Shown: piece by piece, positions 36,601 through 43,083 of the stretch
How the letters are laid out: every line of letters starts with the position of its first letter
Position numbering within the stretch: the first letter of the stretch is position 1
NCBI GenBank assembly: GCA_951812725.1
Contig: OX638330.1
Span: 4,443,405 to 4,507,404, forward strand
DNA: 64,000 nt
Direction: 5' to 3'
Origin: an uncultured Caldilineaceae bacterium
Lineage (GTDB): Bacteria > Chloroflexota > Anaerolineae > Caldilineales > Caldilineaceae
Notes under the pieces: generated by a model
Seen by the model: only the letters and a program-made list of their open reading frames with translations
Database searches by the model: none
What the model was told of the DNA's origin: nothing
Made by a program: the position numbers and the translations under genes

Positions 36601-37140
36601 GGTTGGCGTAGGTGTCGCTGTTGTCTCAGTTGCCGAAGCTGCGGTTGGCGTAGGCGTCGCAGTGGCCGCCGTTGCCGAAGCTGCGGTTGGCGTAGGTGTC
36701 GTAGTTGCCGCCGCCCCGGGCAGCGGCGTGGCGGTAGCATGGTCCGACCAGGCGCTCACCGCGTCGCCGGCTGCGTCCAGGCCGCGGACGGCGTAGTAGT
36801 ACTTCGTCCCGGCCGTAACCTCCGTGTGCGTGTAGGTCGTGCCTGTCAGACTGTCGCCCCCGATCTGTTGCCAGTCGATATCCGCGTCCCACCAGGTGAA
36901 CAGCTCGTAACGCACAGCACCCGCTACCACCGTCCAACTCAGTTCGATCGTATCCGCTGACGACGTCGCCGTCAGCGTCGGCGCCGACTCCGTTTGCGCG
37001 TAGGTTGCGCTGTCAACGCGGAACAAAGAAAAGGCCAACACGACAGAAAGACCGGCCACCACAGAAATTCGCAGGATCGTCCCTGCCACATCATGCCTTC
37101 GGTAGTTCACTGTCTTGGACGTCGGCTTGTCTGCGCTCAC
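30682..37140 (-). CDS. Giant modular Fn3/LRR surface protein (about 2150 residues)
   Basis: A hydrophobic signal or anchor (AGTILRISVVAGLSVVLAF) is followed by three Fn3 domains joined by TPTPTAA linkers (37.0-35.8 kb). Seven successive LRR blocks follow. Each opens with a cap of the form (D/A)R(D/E)VLVALYNAT(N/D)GA.W and closes with LTGCVPA.LQNVQ...LGLPFC; the repeats are 24-residue LSGxIPSELGNLxNLTxL units of plant-like type. The final block ends in PPCAT. The product is exported and probably binding or adhesive. I chose GTG 37140 because AAAGGAG stands 9 bases upstream; ATG 37227 gives a longer reading without a ribosome site. The repetitive structure invites length variation by recombination. 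Confidence 0.85.
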   Translation of the reverse strand: MSADKPTSKTVNYRRHDVAGTILRISVVAGLSVVLAFSLFRVDSATYAQTESAPTLTATSSADTIELSWTVVAGAVRYELFTWWDADIDWQQIGGDSLTGTTYTHTEVTAGTKYYYAVRGLDAAGDAVSAWSDHATATPLPGAAATTTPTPTAASATAATATPTPTAASATETTATPTPTAAAATETTATPTPTATATPTPTAASATETTATPTPTATAATATTATPTPTAASGSSLPSTVTATGAAGAVELSWTVVAGAVRYELFTWWDADIGWQQIGGDSLTGTTYTHTEVTAGTKYYYAVRGMDAAGEAVSAWSDHASATPLPATAATATPTPTATAATSTTATSTPTAASGSSLPSTVTATGAAGAVELSWMAVAGAVRYELFNWWDADIGWQQIGGDSLTGTTYTHTEVTAGTKYYYAVRGINAAGEAVSAWSDYASATPLPATAAPAHTDREVLVALYNATDGANWTDSTNWLSDRPLGEWHGVTTNSNGRVTELDLSFNQLSGAISSELGNLANLTELWLYSNQLSGEIPSELGNLANLTELWLYSNQLSGEIPSELGNLANLKELWLTFNQLSGEIPSELGNLANLTVLGLSFNQLSGAIPSELGNLSNLTELGLSDNELSGAIPSELGNLVNLTYLRLSDNELSGAIPSELGNLVNLTYLRLSDNLLTGCVPVSWQNVQDNDLDQLGLPFCQTDRAVLVALYNATNGASWTNRTNWLSDRPLGEWHGVTTNGNGRVTELDLYDNELSGSIPSELGNLANLTYLYLADNQLTGCIPAALQNVRDNDLDQLGLPFCSAQALVDRDVLVALYNATNGASWTDNTNWLSDKPLGEWHGVTTNGNGGVTRLELLGNRLSGTLPSELGNLANLTTLYLSYNQLSGTIPSELGSLANLTTLYLSYNQLSGTIPSELGNLANLTTLNLLVNQLSGPIPSELGNLANLTRLGLSANQLSGSIPSELRNLANLIGLYLSANQLNGSIPSELGNLANLTELYLSDNQLSGEIPSELGNLANLTELYLSNNQLSGEIPSELGNLANLTLLSLSANQLSGEIPSELGNLSNLIYLYLADNLLTGCVPATLQNVQNQLGLPFCSAQALVDRDVLVALYNATNGAGWTDKTNWLSDRPPGEWYGVTTDAYGRVTGLDLTHNGLSGAIPSELGNLANLTDLRLYGNRLSGSIPPELGNLANLTILYLSINQLSGSIPSELRNLSNLTLLDLSFNQMSGEIPPELGNLANLTVLELSFNRLSGTIPSELGNLANLTILGLADNQLRGSIPSWLGNLAHLTILVLADNQLSGAIPSELGNLSNLKELRLYSNQLSGTIPSELGNLTNLTHLWLSANQLSGAIPSELGNLVNLTYFYLADNQLTGCVPATLQNVQNNDLNQLGLPFCSTQALVDRDVLVALYNATNGASWTRKTNWLSDRPLGEWHGVTTDAYGRVTELDLTGNRLSGSIPPELGNLANLTKLFLSINGLSGTIPSELGNLANLTALGLYGNGFSGSIPPELGNLADLEHLGLGINRLSGSIPSWLGNLANLTILSLSANQLSGTIPSELGNLSNLTWLWLSSNELSGSIPSELGNLANLKELSLSANELSGSIPSELGNLTNLTELNLSSNQLDGGIPSWLGNLGYLTRLYLSANQLSGTIPSELGNLTNLTTLGLSHNQLSGEIPSELGNLANLTYLRLYGNQLTGCIPASWRNLPYNDLDRIGLHFCSAQALVDRDVLVVLYNATNGASWTRNDNWLSDRPLGEWYGVTSDANGRVTELDLTQNRLSGPIPTELGDLVNLTYLHLADNQLTGCVPDTLQNVQDNDLNQLGLPSCSAQAQADRDALVAFYNATNGAGWTDKTNWLSDRPIGAWYGVTTDAYGRVTKLKIELNEVSGTIPSELGNLANLTELRLEENNLSGTIPSELGNLANLTELRLEENNLSGPIPSELGNLANLTELRLEENNLSGTIPSELGNLANLTELRLEENNLSGPIPSELGKLANLTWLHLEENELSGPIPSELGNLANLKILHLEENKLSGPIPSELGNLTNLTWLFLYYNELSGPIPSELGNLTNLTVLWLYGNELSGAIPSELGNLANLTSLQLSNNQLSGPIPSELGNLTNLTELKISHNNLTGCVPASLQDVQDNDLDQLNLPPCAT

Positions 37141-37305
37141 TGTATCTGTCTCCTTTGTGTTGAGGCCGGCGCCATCAGACGCGTTCGACTGTTCTTTCTC
37201 GTCGGTGCGGCGGCGTTCTTGAAGCATGATGCAAATATGAGGGAGAATAACCTTTCCGGCCAGTTTCTCCTTCGCTATCTCGGTAAGGCAGTGGCAGTTG
37301 GAAAA

Positions 37306-37440
37306 TCAGTAGCAGTTCACATTGTCCTTGGACAGCAACTCCGCCATGCCTGCTTTGTTCATTTCATTGATCGCAACCGCAACTATCGCATACCGGCTGA
37401 AGAGCACTTCGTGTTCCGATGGTGGCAGACCGCCCGTTGC
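37306..37440 (-). pseudogene. C-terminal coding remnant
   Basis: Between the two LRR genes a minus-strand frame reads SEHEVLFSRYAIVAVAINEM and NKAGMAELLSKDNVNCY before TGA 37306-37308. A stop lies shortly upstream and there is no start. Protein-like composition; not recognised. Confidence 0.3.
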
Positions 37441-37571
37441 CGATCAGCGCCGGCGTCGTTTCCGTTTATACCCGGTCCGATCCTGGGCCTCCCGTTGCGC
37501 CGCCTTCGATGCCGGCATGACGGTAGCCGGTGCTTGTCCAGGCGCGGCCACAGCCGCCTGCCCCGTTCGTC

Positions 37572-39755
37572 TTAAGCAGGGCAGAACGGCAAACCGAGGG
37601 CTTCCAGGTCATTATTCTGGACATCTTCCCAGACTGCAGGCACACATCCGCTCAACTGGTTGGCTGAGAGCCACAGGGTTGTCAGGTTGGCGAGCTTGCC
37701 CAGTTCGGACGGAATCGTTCCGCTCAACTGGTTGTGTGAGAGACCCAGACCTGTCAGGTTGGCGAGCTTGCCCAGTTCGGACGGAATCGTTCCGCTCAAC
37801 TTGTTGTGTGAGAGATCCAGGCCTGTCAGGCTGGCGAGGTTGCCCAGTTCGGACGGAATCGTTCCGCTCAACTCGTTGCGTGAGAGAATCAGGCCTGTCA
37901 GGTTGGCGAGCTTGCCCAGCTCTGACGGGATTGAACCGCTCAACTGGTTGTGTGAGAGAACCAGTTCTGTCAGGTTGGCAAGGTTGCCCAGTTCGGACGG
38001 AATCGAACCGCTCAACTGGTTGGATGCGAGCAACAGCCCTGTCAGGTTGGCGAGGTTGCCCAGTTCGGACGGAATCGAACCGTTCAACTGATTGGCTGAG
38101 AGACGCAGGATTGTCAGGTTGGCGAGGTTGCCCAGTTCGGACGGAATCTCCCCACTCAACTGGTTGAATGAGAGACCCAGATATGTCAGGTTGGCGAGGT
38201 TGCCCAGTTCGGACGGAATCGTTCCGCTCAACTGGTTCGAGTAGAGCTCCAGCCATGTCAGGTTGGCGAGGTTGCCCAGTTCGGACGGAATCGTTCCGCT
38301 CAACTGGTTCGAGTAGAGCTCCAGCCATGTCAGGTTGGCGAGGTTGCCCAGTTCGGACGGAATCGTGCCGCTCAACTGATTGGATGAGAGTCTCAGGAAT
38401 GTCAGGTTGGTGAGGTTGCCCAGCTCAGACGGGATCGCTCCACTCAACTCGTTTTCTTCGAGACGCAGTTCTGTCAGGTTGCTGAGGTTGCCCAGTTCGG
38501 ACGGAATTGAACCGCTCAACTCATTATTATATAGCCACAGGGTTGTCAGGTTGGCGAGGTTGCCCAGTTCGGACGGGATCGAACCACTCAACCTGTTGCC
38601 ATATAGCCACAGCCCTGTCAGGTTGGCGAGGTTGCCCAGTTCGGACGGGATCGTGCCGCTCAACTGATTGGATGAGAGTCTCAGGAATGTCAGATTGGCG
38701 AGGTTGGCCAGTTCGGACGGAATCGTGCCACTCAACTGGTTGAGCCCGAGACCCAGGTGTTCCAGACTGGCGAGGTTGCCCAGTTCGGACGGGATCGAAC
38801 CACTCAACCTGTTGCCATATAGCCGCAGCTCCGTCAGGTTGGCGAGGTTGCTCAGTTCAGACGGGATCGGTCCTCTGACCTCGTTAAGCTCGATTTTCAA
38901 TTCGGTGACGCGTCCGTAGGCGTCGGTAGTGACACCGTACCATTCACCTAGCGGCCGGTCGCTCAGCCAGTTTGTTTTGTGCGTCCAGTTGGGGCCGTCT
39001 GTAGCATTGTAAAGCGCAACCAACACCTCCCTGTCGGTGTTCGCTGGCGCCGCCGTTGCGGTTGGGGTAGGCGTCGAAGTTGCCGCGGTCCCGGGCAGCG
39101 GCGCGGCGGAAGCAAAGTCCGACCAGACGTTCACCGCTACGCCGGCTGCGTCCATGCCGCGGACGGCATAATAGTAGGTCACCCCGGCCGTAACCTCTGT
39201 GTGCGTGTAGGTCCTGTCTGTCAGGCTGTCGCCCCCGATCTGTTGCCAACCGTTGGCCGCGACCCACACCCACAGTTCGTAGCGCGCTGCGCCCGTAACC
39301 TCCGTCCAACTCAGTTCGACCGCACCCGACGCCGCCGTCGCCGTCACAGTGGCCGCGGTCCCGGACAGCGGGGTTGCGGAGGGGAACTCCGACCAGGCGC
39401 TCACCGCTTCGCCGTCTGCGTCCATGCCGCGGACGGCATAGTAGTAGGTCACCCCGGCTGTAACCTCCGTGTGCGTGTAGGTCGTGCCCGTCAGGCTGTC
39501 GCCCCCGATCTGTTGCCAGCCGATGGCCGCGTCCCACCAGGTCCACAGGTCGTAACGCACAGCACCTGATACTTCCGTCCAATTCAGTTCGACCGCATCC
39601 GCTGCCGGCGTCGCAGTCAACGTCGGCGCTGACTCCGTTTGTGCGTAGATTGCGCTGTCGACGCGGAGCAAAGAAAGGGCCAGAACTGCAAGAAGACCGG
39701 CCACCAGAAAGATTCGCAGGATTGTCGCTGCCACAACACGCCTTCGGTAGCTCAT
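37572..39755 (-). CDS. Fn3/LRR surface protein (727 residues)
   Basis: It starts MSYRRRVVAATILRIFLVAG at ATG 39755, with GGGAGAGGG just upstream. Signal or anchor helix (residues 10-33), two Fn3 domains (about 45-130 and 135-225), a short TSTPTPTATAAP linker, one cap (NTDREVLVALYNATDGPNW) and a single long run of about 18 LRRs (SGTIPSELGNLANLTxL) ending GLPFCPA. It is a shorter paralogue of the gene at 30682, with near-identical signal and Fn3 sequence. Likely secreted, ligand unknown. Confidence 0.88.
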   Translation of the reverse strand: MSYRRRVVAATILRIFLVAGLLAVLALSLLRVDSAIYAQTESAPTLTATPAADAVELNWTEVSGAVRYDLWTWWDAAIGWQQIGGDSLTGTTYTHTEVTAGVTYYYAVRGMDADGEAVSAWSEFPSATPLSGTAATVTATAASGAVELSWTEVTGAARYELWVWVAANGWQQIGGDSLTDRTYTHTEVTAGVTYYYAVRGMDAAGVAVNVWSDFASAAPLPGTAATSTPTPTATAAPANTDREVLVALYNATDGPNWTHKTNWLSDRPLGEWYGVTTDAYGRVTELKIELNEVRGPIPSELSNLANLTELRLYGNRLSGSIPSELGNLASLEHLGLGLNQLSGTIPSELANLANLTFLRLSSNQLSGTIPSELGNLANLTGLWLYGNRLSGSIPSELGNLANLTTLWLYNNELSGSIPSELGNLSNLTELRLEENELSGAIPSELGNLTNLTFLRLSSNQLSGTIPSELGNLANLTWLELYSNQLSGTIPSELGNLANLTWLELYSNQLSGTIPSELGNLANLTYLGLSFNQLSGEIPSELGNLANLTILRLSANQLNGSIPSELGNLANLTGLLLASNQLSGSIPSELGNLANLTELVLSHNQLSGSIPSELGKLANLTGLILSRNELSGTIPSELGNLASLTGLDLSHNKLSGTIPSELGKLANLTGLGLSHNQLSGTIPSELGKLANLTTLWLSANQLSGCVPAVWEDVQNNDLEALGLPFCPA

Positions 39756-39825
39756 TACCCTCTCCCGGGTATGCAGATTCTTTGTGTGGGTGGTGATTGA
39801 GGTGCAGTTTGCACGGTGTTTCGAC

Positions 39826-40255
39826 TTACCATGCTGCAACGTTGATGCTGTATTCCGAACCAAAATTGAAATTGTAGAGCTTATCCGTGTCATACTCGCT
39901 GCCTGGGTAGAACGTACTGGCCCGAATCTTCACTTCATTGGGCAAATAGTCGACATTGACATGCTTGCCAGTGAGCGGATTGGACACGCTCAGAAGCGAG
40001 ACCCGGTCTCCAGAAGGATTCATTGCCGCCAGTTCGCTGAACGATGGAAAATGCGGGCTCCAAGCCATGCTGCCGTCGGTGGCAATATAGTGGAACTGAA
40101 GGCCGTTGCGCGGAGCGCCGACAGGCGCCTCTCTGTTGCCAGCGTTGCACGGGAACGCTCGGCTATGGGCAGTGCCAGCACTGCAAAAATCGCGATGCCG
40201 ACTATCGCCCAAGGTGATCTTGTTCCCGCTTTATTGCCGGACAGGTTCGCCTCCT
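39826..40255 (-). pseudogene. Frameshifted membrane-anchored protein remnant
   Basis: One frame (about 40250-40110) encodes a membrane anchor: SPWAIVGIAIFAVLALPIAE then RSRATLATERRLSALRA. A different frame from about 40110 to TAA 39826 encodes NGLQFHYIATDGSMAWSPHF and a well-formed soluble tail (HVNVDYLPNEVKIRASTFYP). Together they look like one small pilin-like or anchored protein broken by an indel near 40105. No canonical start precedes the anchor. Function unknown. Confidence 0.4.
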
Positions 40256-40352
40256 ATGGCCGACCGCCTGCCGTTCCTCAGGTATGTCTATACGCTTTGG
40301 CCGACGTTTGATTGCCTTTCTCTTGACTGTCTCATAGAAATGTCAACGACAA

Positions 40353-41003
40353 CTAACCACGACTGTTGAAGACAAGGAGGTAGTCTTCGGGCAGGTCTAT
40401 GTCGAAGAGCAGGGAGTCCGACTCGATGATGTGCACGGGGATGCCCGCGTCCGCGGCCAGGCGCTGGTGGCGTTGGAAACTGTCGCGGCCGAAGGCGAAG
40501 GGTATTGCCTGGGCCGGCTGCAGCAGAAGCGCGTTGGTGCCGCCGTCACGGCTGGGGGCGATGGTGATCTGGGGGGCACGGTTGCCAGGGGTGGCCATGG
40601 TGCGGACGTCTTCGGCGGTCAGGTTGGGCATGTCGGTGGGGAGAATCAGGACTTTGGTTGCGCCGTGGGTCGCGGCGTAGCGGGCGGCCTGGGTGAGGGC
40701 GGCGTTGAGCTGCGGTTCGGAATCGGTGTCCGCCTGGCTGCAGGGCTGACTTTCTTCGGCCAGGGCGAGGCTGCCTGCGCGATTGGCGGCGGCCAGCGCG
40801 CATTTGTCGCGGCTGACGACTAGGATCTCGGCGTCAAGGTGGGCCTGGTTGATGGCGGCCAGGGTGCGGGTGAGGAGTTCGCGGTTGAGGGCGCGCCGCT
40901 CTTCGGGAGAGATACAGGCGGCCAGGCGGCTTTTGCCCTCGTTGAAGGGCTTGACGGGGACGATTATCCACAAGCGGGACTTACTCTGCGCGTCATTGGC
41001 CAT
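40353..41003 (-). CDS. cofC: 2-phospho-L-lactate (or phosphoenolpyruvate) guanylyltransferase
   Basis: The 216 residues match the CofC/FbiD family: VPVKPFNEGKSRLAACISPE at the N-terminus (nucleotide-binding loop), RDGGTNALLLQPAQAIPFAF and ESDSLLFDIDLPEDYL. It makes the guanylylated lactyl or enolpyruvyl donor for coenzyme F420. ATG 41003 overlaps the end of cofD by 11 bases, indicating translational coupling. Which substrate it uses (phospholactate, PEP, or phosphoglycerate) cannot be read from sequence alone. Confidence 0.9.
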   Translation of the reverse strand: MANDAQSKSRLWIIVPVKPFNEGKSRLAACISPEERRALNRELLTRTLAAINQAHLDAEILVVSRDKCALAAANRAGSLALAEESQPCSQADTDSEPQLNAALTQAARYAATHGATKVLILPTDMPNLTAEDVRTMATPGNRAPQITIAPSRDGGTNALLLQPAQAIPFAFGRDSFQRHQRLAADAGIPVHIIESDSLLFDIDLPEDYLLVFNSRG

Positions 41004-41991
41004 TTTGGTGCCGGGGGGCATTTGCGGTGCAGCTGCCGTTTTGGAGGCTCTGGGTGAACTGCAGGACCTCGACAGCCAGGCGCCGCTTGGAGGGCAGGTC
41101 GGTCATAATCGTATCGGTCGTCAGGGTTGGCAGGGGAAACCGGCTCTCGTCGGCTCGGTCCTGTTGGTCGATGACGAATCCGTCGAGCAGGCCGGCGTAG
41201 TGCTCGACGACGGTGAGGGGCAGGTGTTCGAGATGGCCCATTTCGCGCATCATTTTGGCTACGGGGCCTTTAACCGCGCGGCCGCCTACGATTGGGCTGA
41301 CCGCCACCACCGGGGCAGCGCTGGCCCGCACGAGATCGCCCAGGCCGGGCACGGACAGAATCGGGTCGACGCTGAGATAGGGATTGCTGGGGCAGATAAT
41401 TATCTGCGCGGCGGACTGCAACGACTCTGCTACTTCTGGGGCGAGGGCCGCGTTGTCGGCGCCGACGAATGTCAGCCCGTGAAAGGTGGGTTCGCAGCGG
41501 CGGCGCACGAAATAGTCCTGAAAGGGAAGATCGCCCTCGTCGGTGTGCACGAGCGTGCGTACCGGCTGGTTGCACATGGGCAGGATGCGGGAGGGGATGT
41601 CCAAGGTTCGGCGCAGGCGGTCGGTGATTTCGGTGAGAGTGGCGCCTGACTTCAGCCAGTTGTTGCGCAGCAGGTGGAGCGCCAGGTCCTTGTCGCCGAG
41701 CCTGAACCAGGCCTCGCCGCCCAAGCGCTCGGTTTCGGCCAGCACGTTCCAGGTTTCACCGGCGCGGCCCCAGCCTGTCTGCGGGTTGTTGACGCCGGCG
41801 AGCCCGTAGAGGACGGTGTCGATGTCGGGGCAGATGGTGAGGCCCCAGTGCTCGAAGTCGTCGCCGGTGTTGACGATGACGGTCAGCGCGCCCGGGGGCA
41901 GCGTTGCCTGTAGGCCGGCGGCGAATTTGGCGCCGCCGACACCACCGGCCAGGGCGACGACCGGCGAAATTTTCTCCGTTGTTGGGGCCAT
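40993..41991 (-). CDS. cofD: 2-phospho-L-lactate transferase
   Basis: The 332-residue protein has the CofD/FbiA signature VVALAGGVGGAKFAAGLQ at residues 11-28, VNTGDDFEHWGLTICPDIDT (phosphate and Fo binding), and SNPYLSVDPILSVPG. It transfers the lactyl-phosphate or enolpyruvyl-phosphate group from the GDP-activated donor to Fo, giving F420-0 or dehydro-F420-0. It lies between an FbiB-like nitroreductase gene and cofC. cofE and the Fo synthase genes are not in the window. Confidence 0.93.
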   Translation of the reverse strand: MAPTTEKISPVVALAGGVGGAKFAAGLQATLPPGALTVIVNTGDDFEHWGLTICPDIDTVLYGLAGVNNPQTGWGRAGETWNVLAETERLGGEAWFRLGDKDLALHLLRNNWLKSGATLTEITDRLRRTLDIPSRILPMCNQPVRTLVHTDEGDLPFQDYFVRRRCEPTFHGLTFVGADNAALAPEVAESLQSAAQIIICPSNPYLSVDPILSVPGLGDLVRASAAPVVAVSPIVGGRAVKGPVAKMMREMGHLEHLPLTVVEHYAGLLDGFVIDQQDRADESRFPLPTLTTDTIMTDLPSKRRLAVEVLQFTQSLQNGSCTANAPRHQNGQ

Positions 41992-42038
41992 TGCACACGT
42001 TTTTCGTATGGTGCATTACGCGTTACGCAATGCGGGGC

Positions 42039-42722
42039 TCAGCGCCAGGTTACCCGTTCCGCCAGAGGGAGCCGCTCTCGCTGTTTCTCTTCGGCGGCGT
42101 AGCCGAGCGTGATCAGCGCCTGGGGATGCCAGCTGTCGGGCAGGTCGAGGGCATCCCGCACCAGGTCGGGAACGAACAGGGGGGCGCACATCCAGCAGGC
42201 GGCGAGGCCGTAATGCTGGGCTGCCAGGAGAAGATTCTGGCAGGCCAGGGCGGTGCTTTGCACGGCCATCAGCCATTCGGCCTCCTGGCGGCGCTGATCG
42301 GGGTAGTCATCCATGCCTTCCAGGGAGAGGGAGGCCGCGACCAGTGCGGGCGCGCCGGTGATGCGGGCGTGGCTGATGCGGACTCGCCGCTCGATGATGG
42401 CTGCGTCGACGCCGTCGGCTCCCAGGTCGGCGCGCCAGCGCGCGCCCATGCGGTCGCTCAACTCCTGCTTGACCGGGTCGGAAGTGACGACGCAGAAGCG
42501 CCAGGGCTGGCGGTTGTGGGCTGAAGGCGCCCAGATTGCGGCGGTCAGCAGCATTTCGAGCAGCGAGCGCTCGACCGGGTCGGGCAGGTAGCGGCGGACG
42601 GACCTTCGCCCGCGGATAAGCTGCCAGAACGAGCCGTCGTCGATATCGGAGGCCCAGTCTGTTTGGCGCCAGTCGCTGTAGTCGTCTCTCGGGTCCGCTG
42701 ACGCGATGCGCTGTTTTTGCAT
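42039..42722 (-). CDS. Nitroreductase-family protein, FbiB C-terminal-domain-like
   Basis: The 227 residues form an FMN-type nitroreductase fold: RGRRSVRRYLPDPVERSLLE at residues 37-56, APSAHNRQPWRFCVV, and a C-terminal LITLGYAAEE. The position directly upstream of cofD fits the role of the FbiB C-terminal domain, reduction of dehydro-F420-0, here as a separate polypeptide. The alternative is an unrelated oxygen-insensitive nitroreductase. The TATAAT box only 9 bases from the ATG suggests a leaderless mRNA. Confidence 0.8.
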   Translation of the reverse strand: MQKQRIASADPRDDYSDWRQTDWASDIDDGSFWQLIRGRRSVRRYLPDPVERSLLEMLLTAAIWAPSAHNRQPWRFCVVTSDPVKQELSDRMGARWRADLGADGVDAAIIERRVRISHARITGAPALVAASLSLEGMDDYPDQRRQEAEWLMAVQSTALACQNLLLAAQHYGLAACWMCAPLFVPDLVRDALDLPDSWHPQALITLGYAAEEKQRERLPLAERVTWR

Positions 42723-42730
42723 GGGACGGC

Positions 42731-42759
42731 ATTATAGCATGGAGTGGTGGGAGTTGGAA
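42731..42759 (-). promoter_or_regulatory. Promoter of the F420 gene cluster, probably leaderless
   Basis: On the minus strand TTCCAA (42759-42754), 17 bases, then TATAAT (42736-42731). The ATG at 42722 falls at the expected transcription start, so the mRNA would have almost no 5' leader. Confidence 0.6.
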
Positions 42760-43083
42760 TGTGTTGGGGGGACGGGTGCGGGGGCAGGTACAAGGGGTGG
42801 CTCTGCCGGGGGGGAATGCCTGCGGGCCCGTTGGGGAGGTTTCTTGCTTGAATGTGGTGGTTGACAGAACCATTCGATCCGCGAAGTCACGCGAAGGGTC
42901 GCGAAGAACGCCAGAGGGGCTTCGGTTGTTCTTTGCGCAGGTGCGGGGGGCCTGCGCGGATGAGCAGTTTGCTCTCGCGGTTAACTTTTCGGACAGAGGT
43001 CAACGCCCAAGGATCCAGAAGGCCCAAATCGACGCTTAGAACGGCTCCTGTGCGGTCGAGTTTTGGCGGGACCGCAGGGGGCG
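42760..43083. other. Trailer side of the CRISPR array, no gene
   Basis: Contains a CACGCGAAGGGTCGCGAAGA motif akin to the CACGAAGG family and no credible frame. The distal end of the CRISPR array begins at 43084. Confidence 0.4.

Noticed and set aside
31069..39582. Numerous plus-strand frames across the LRR genes
   Set aside because: Periodic shadows of the 72-base LRR unit (DGI.PLN, SGWRGCPVRT).
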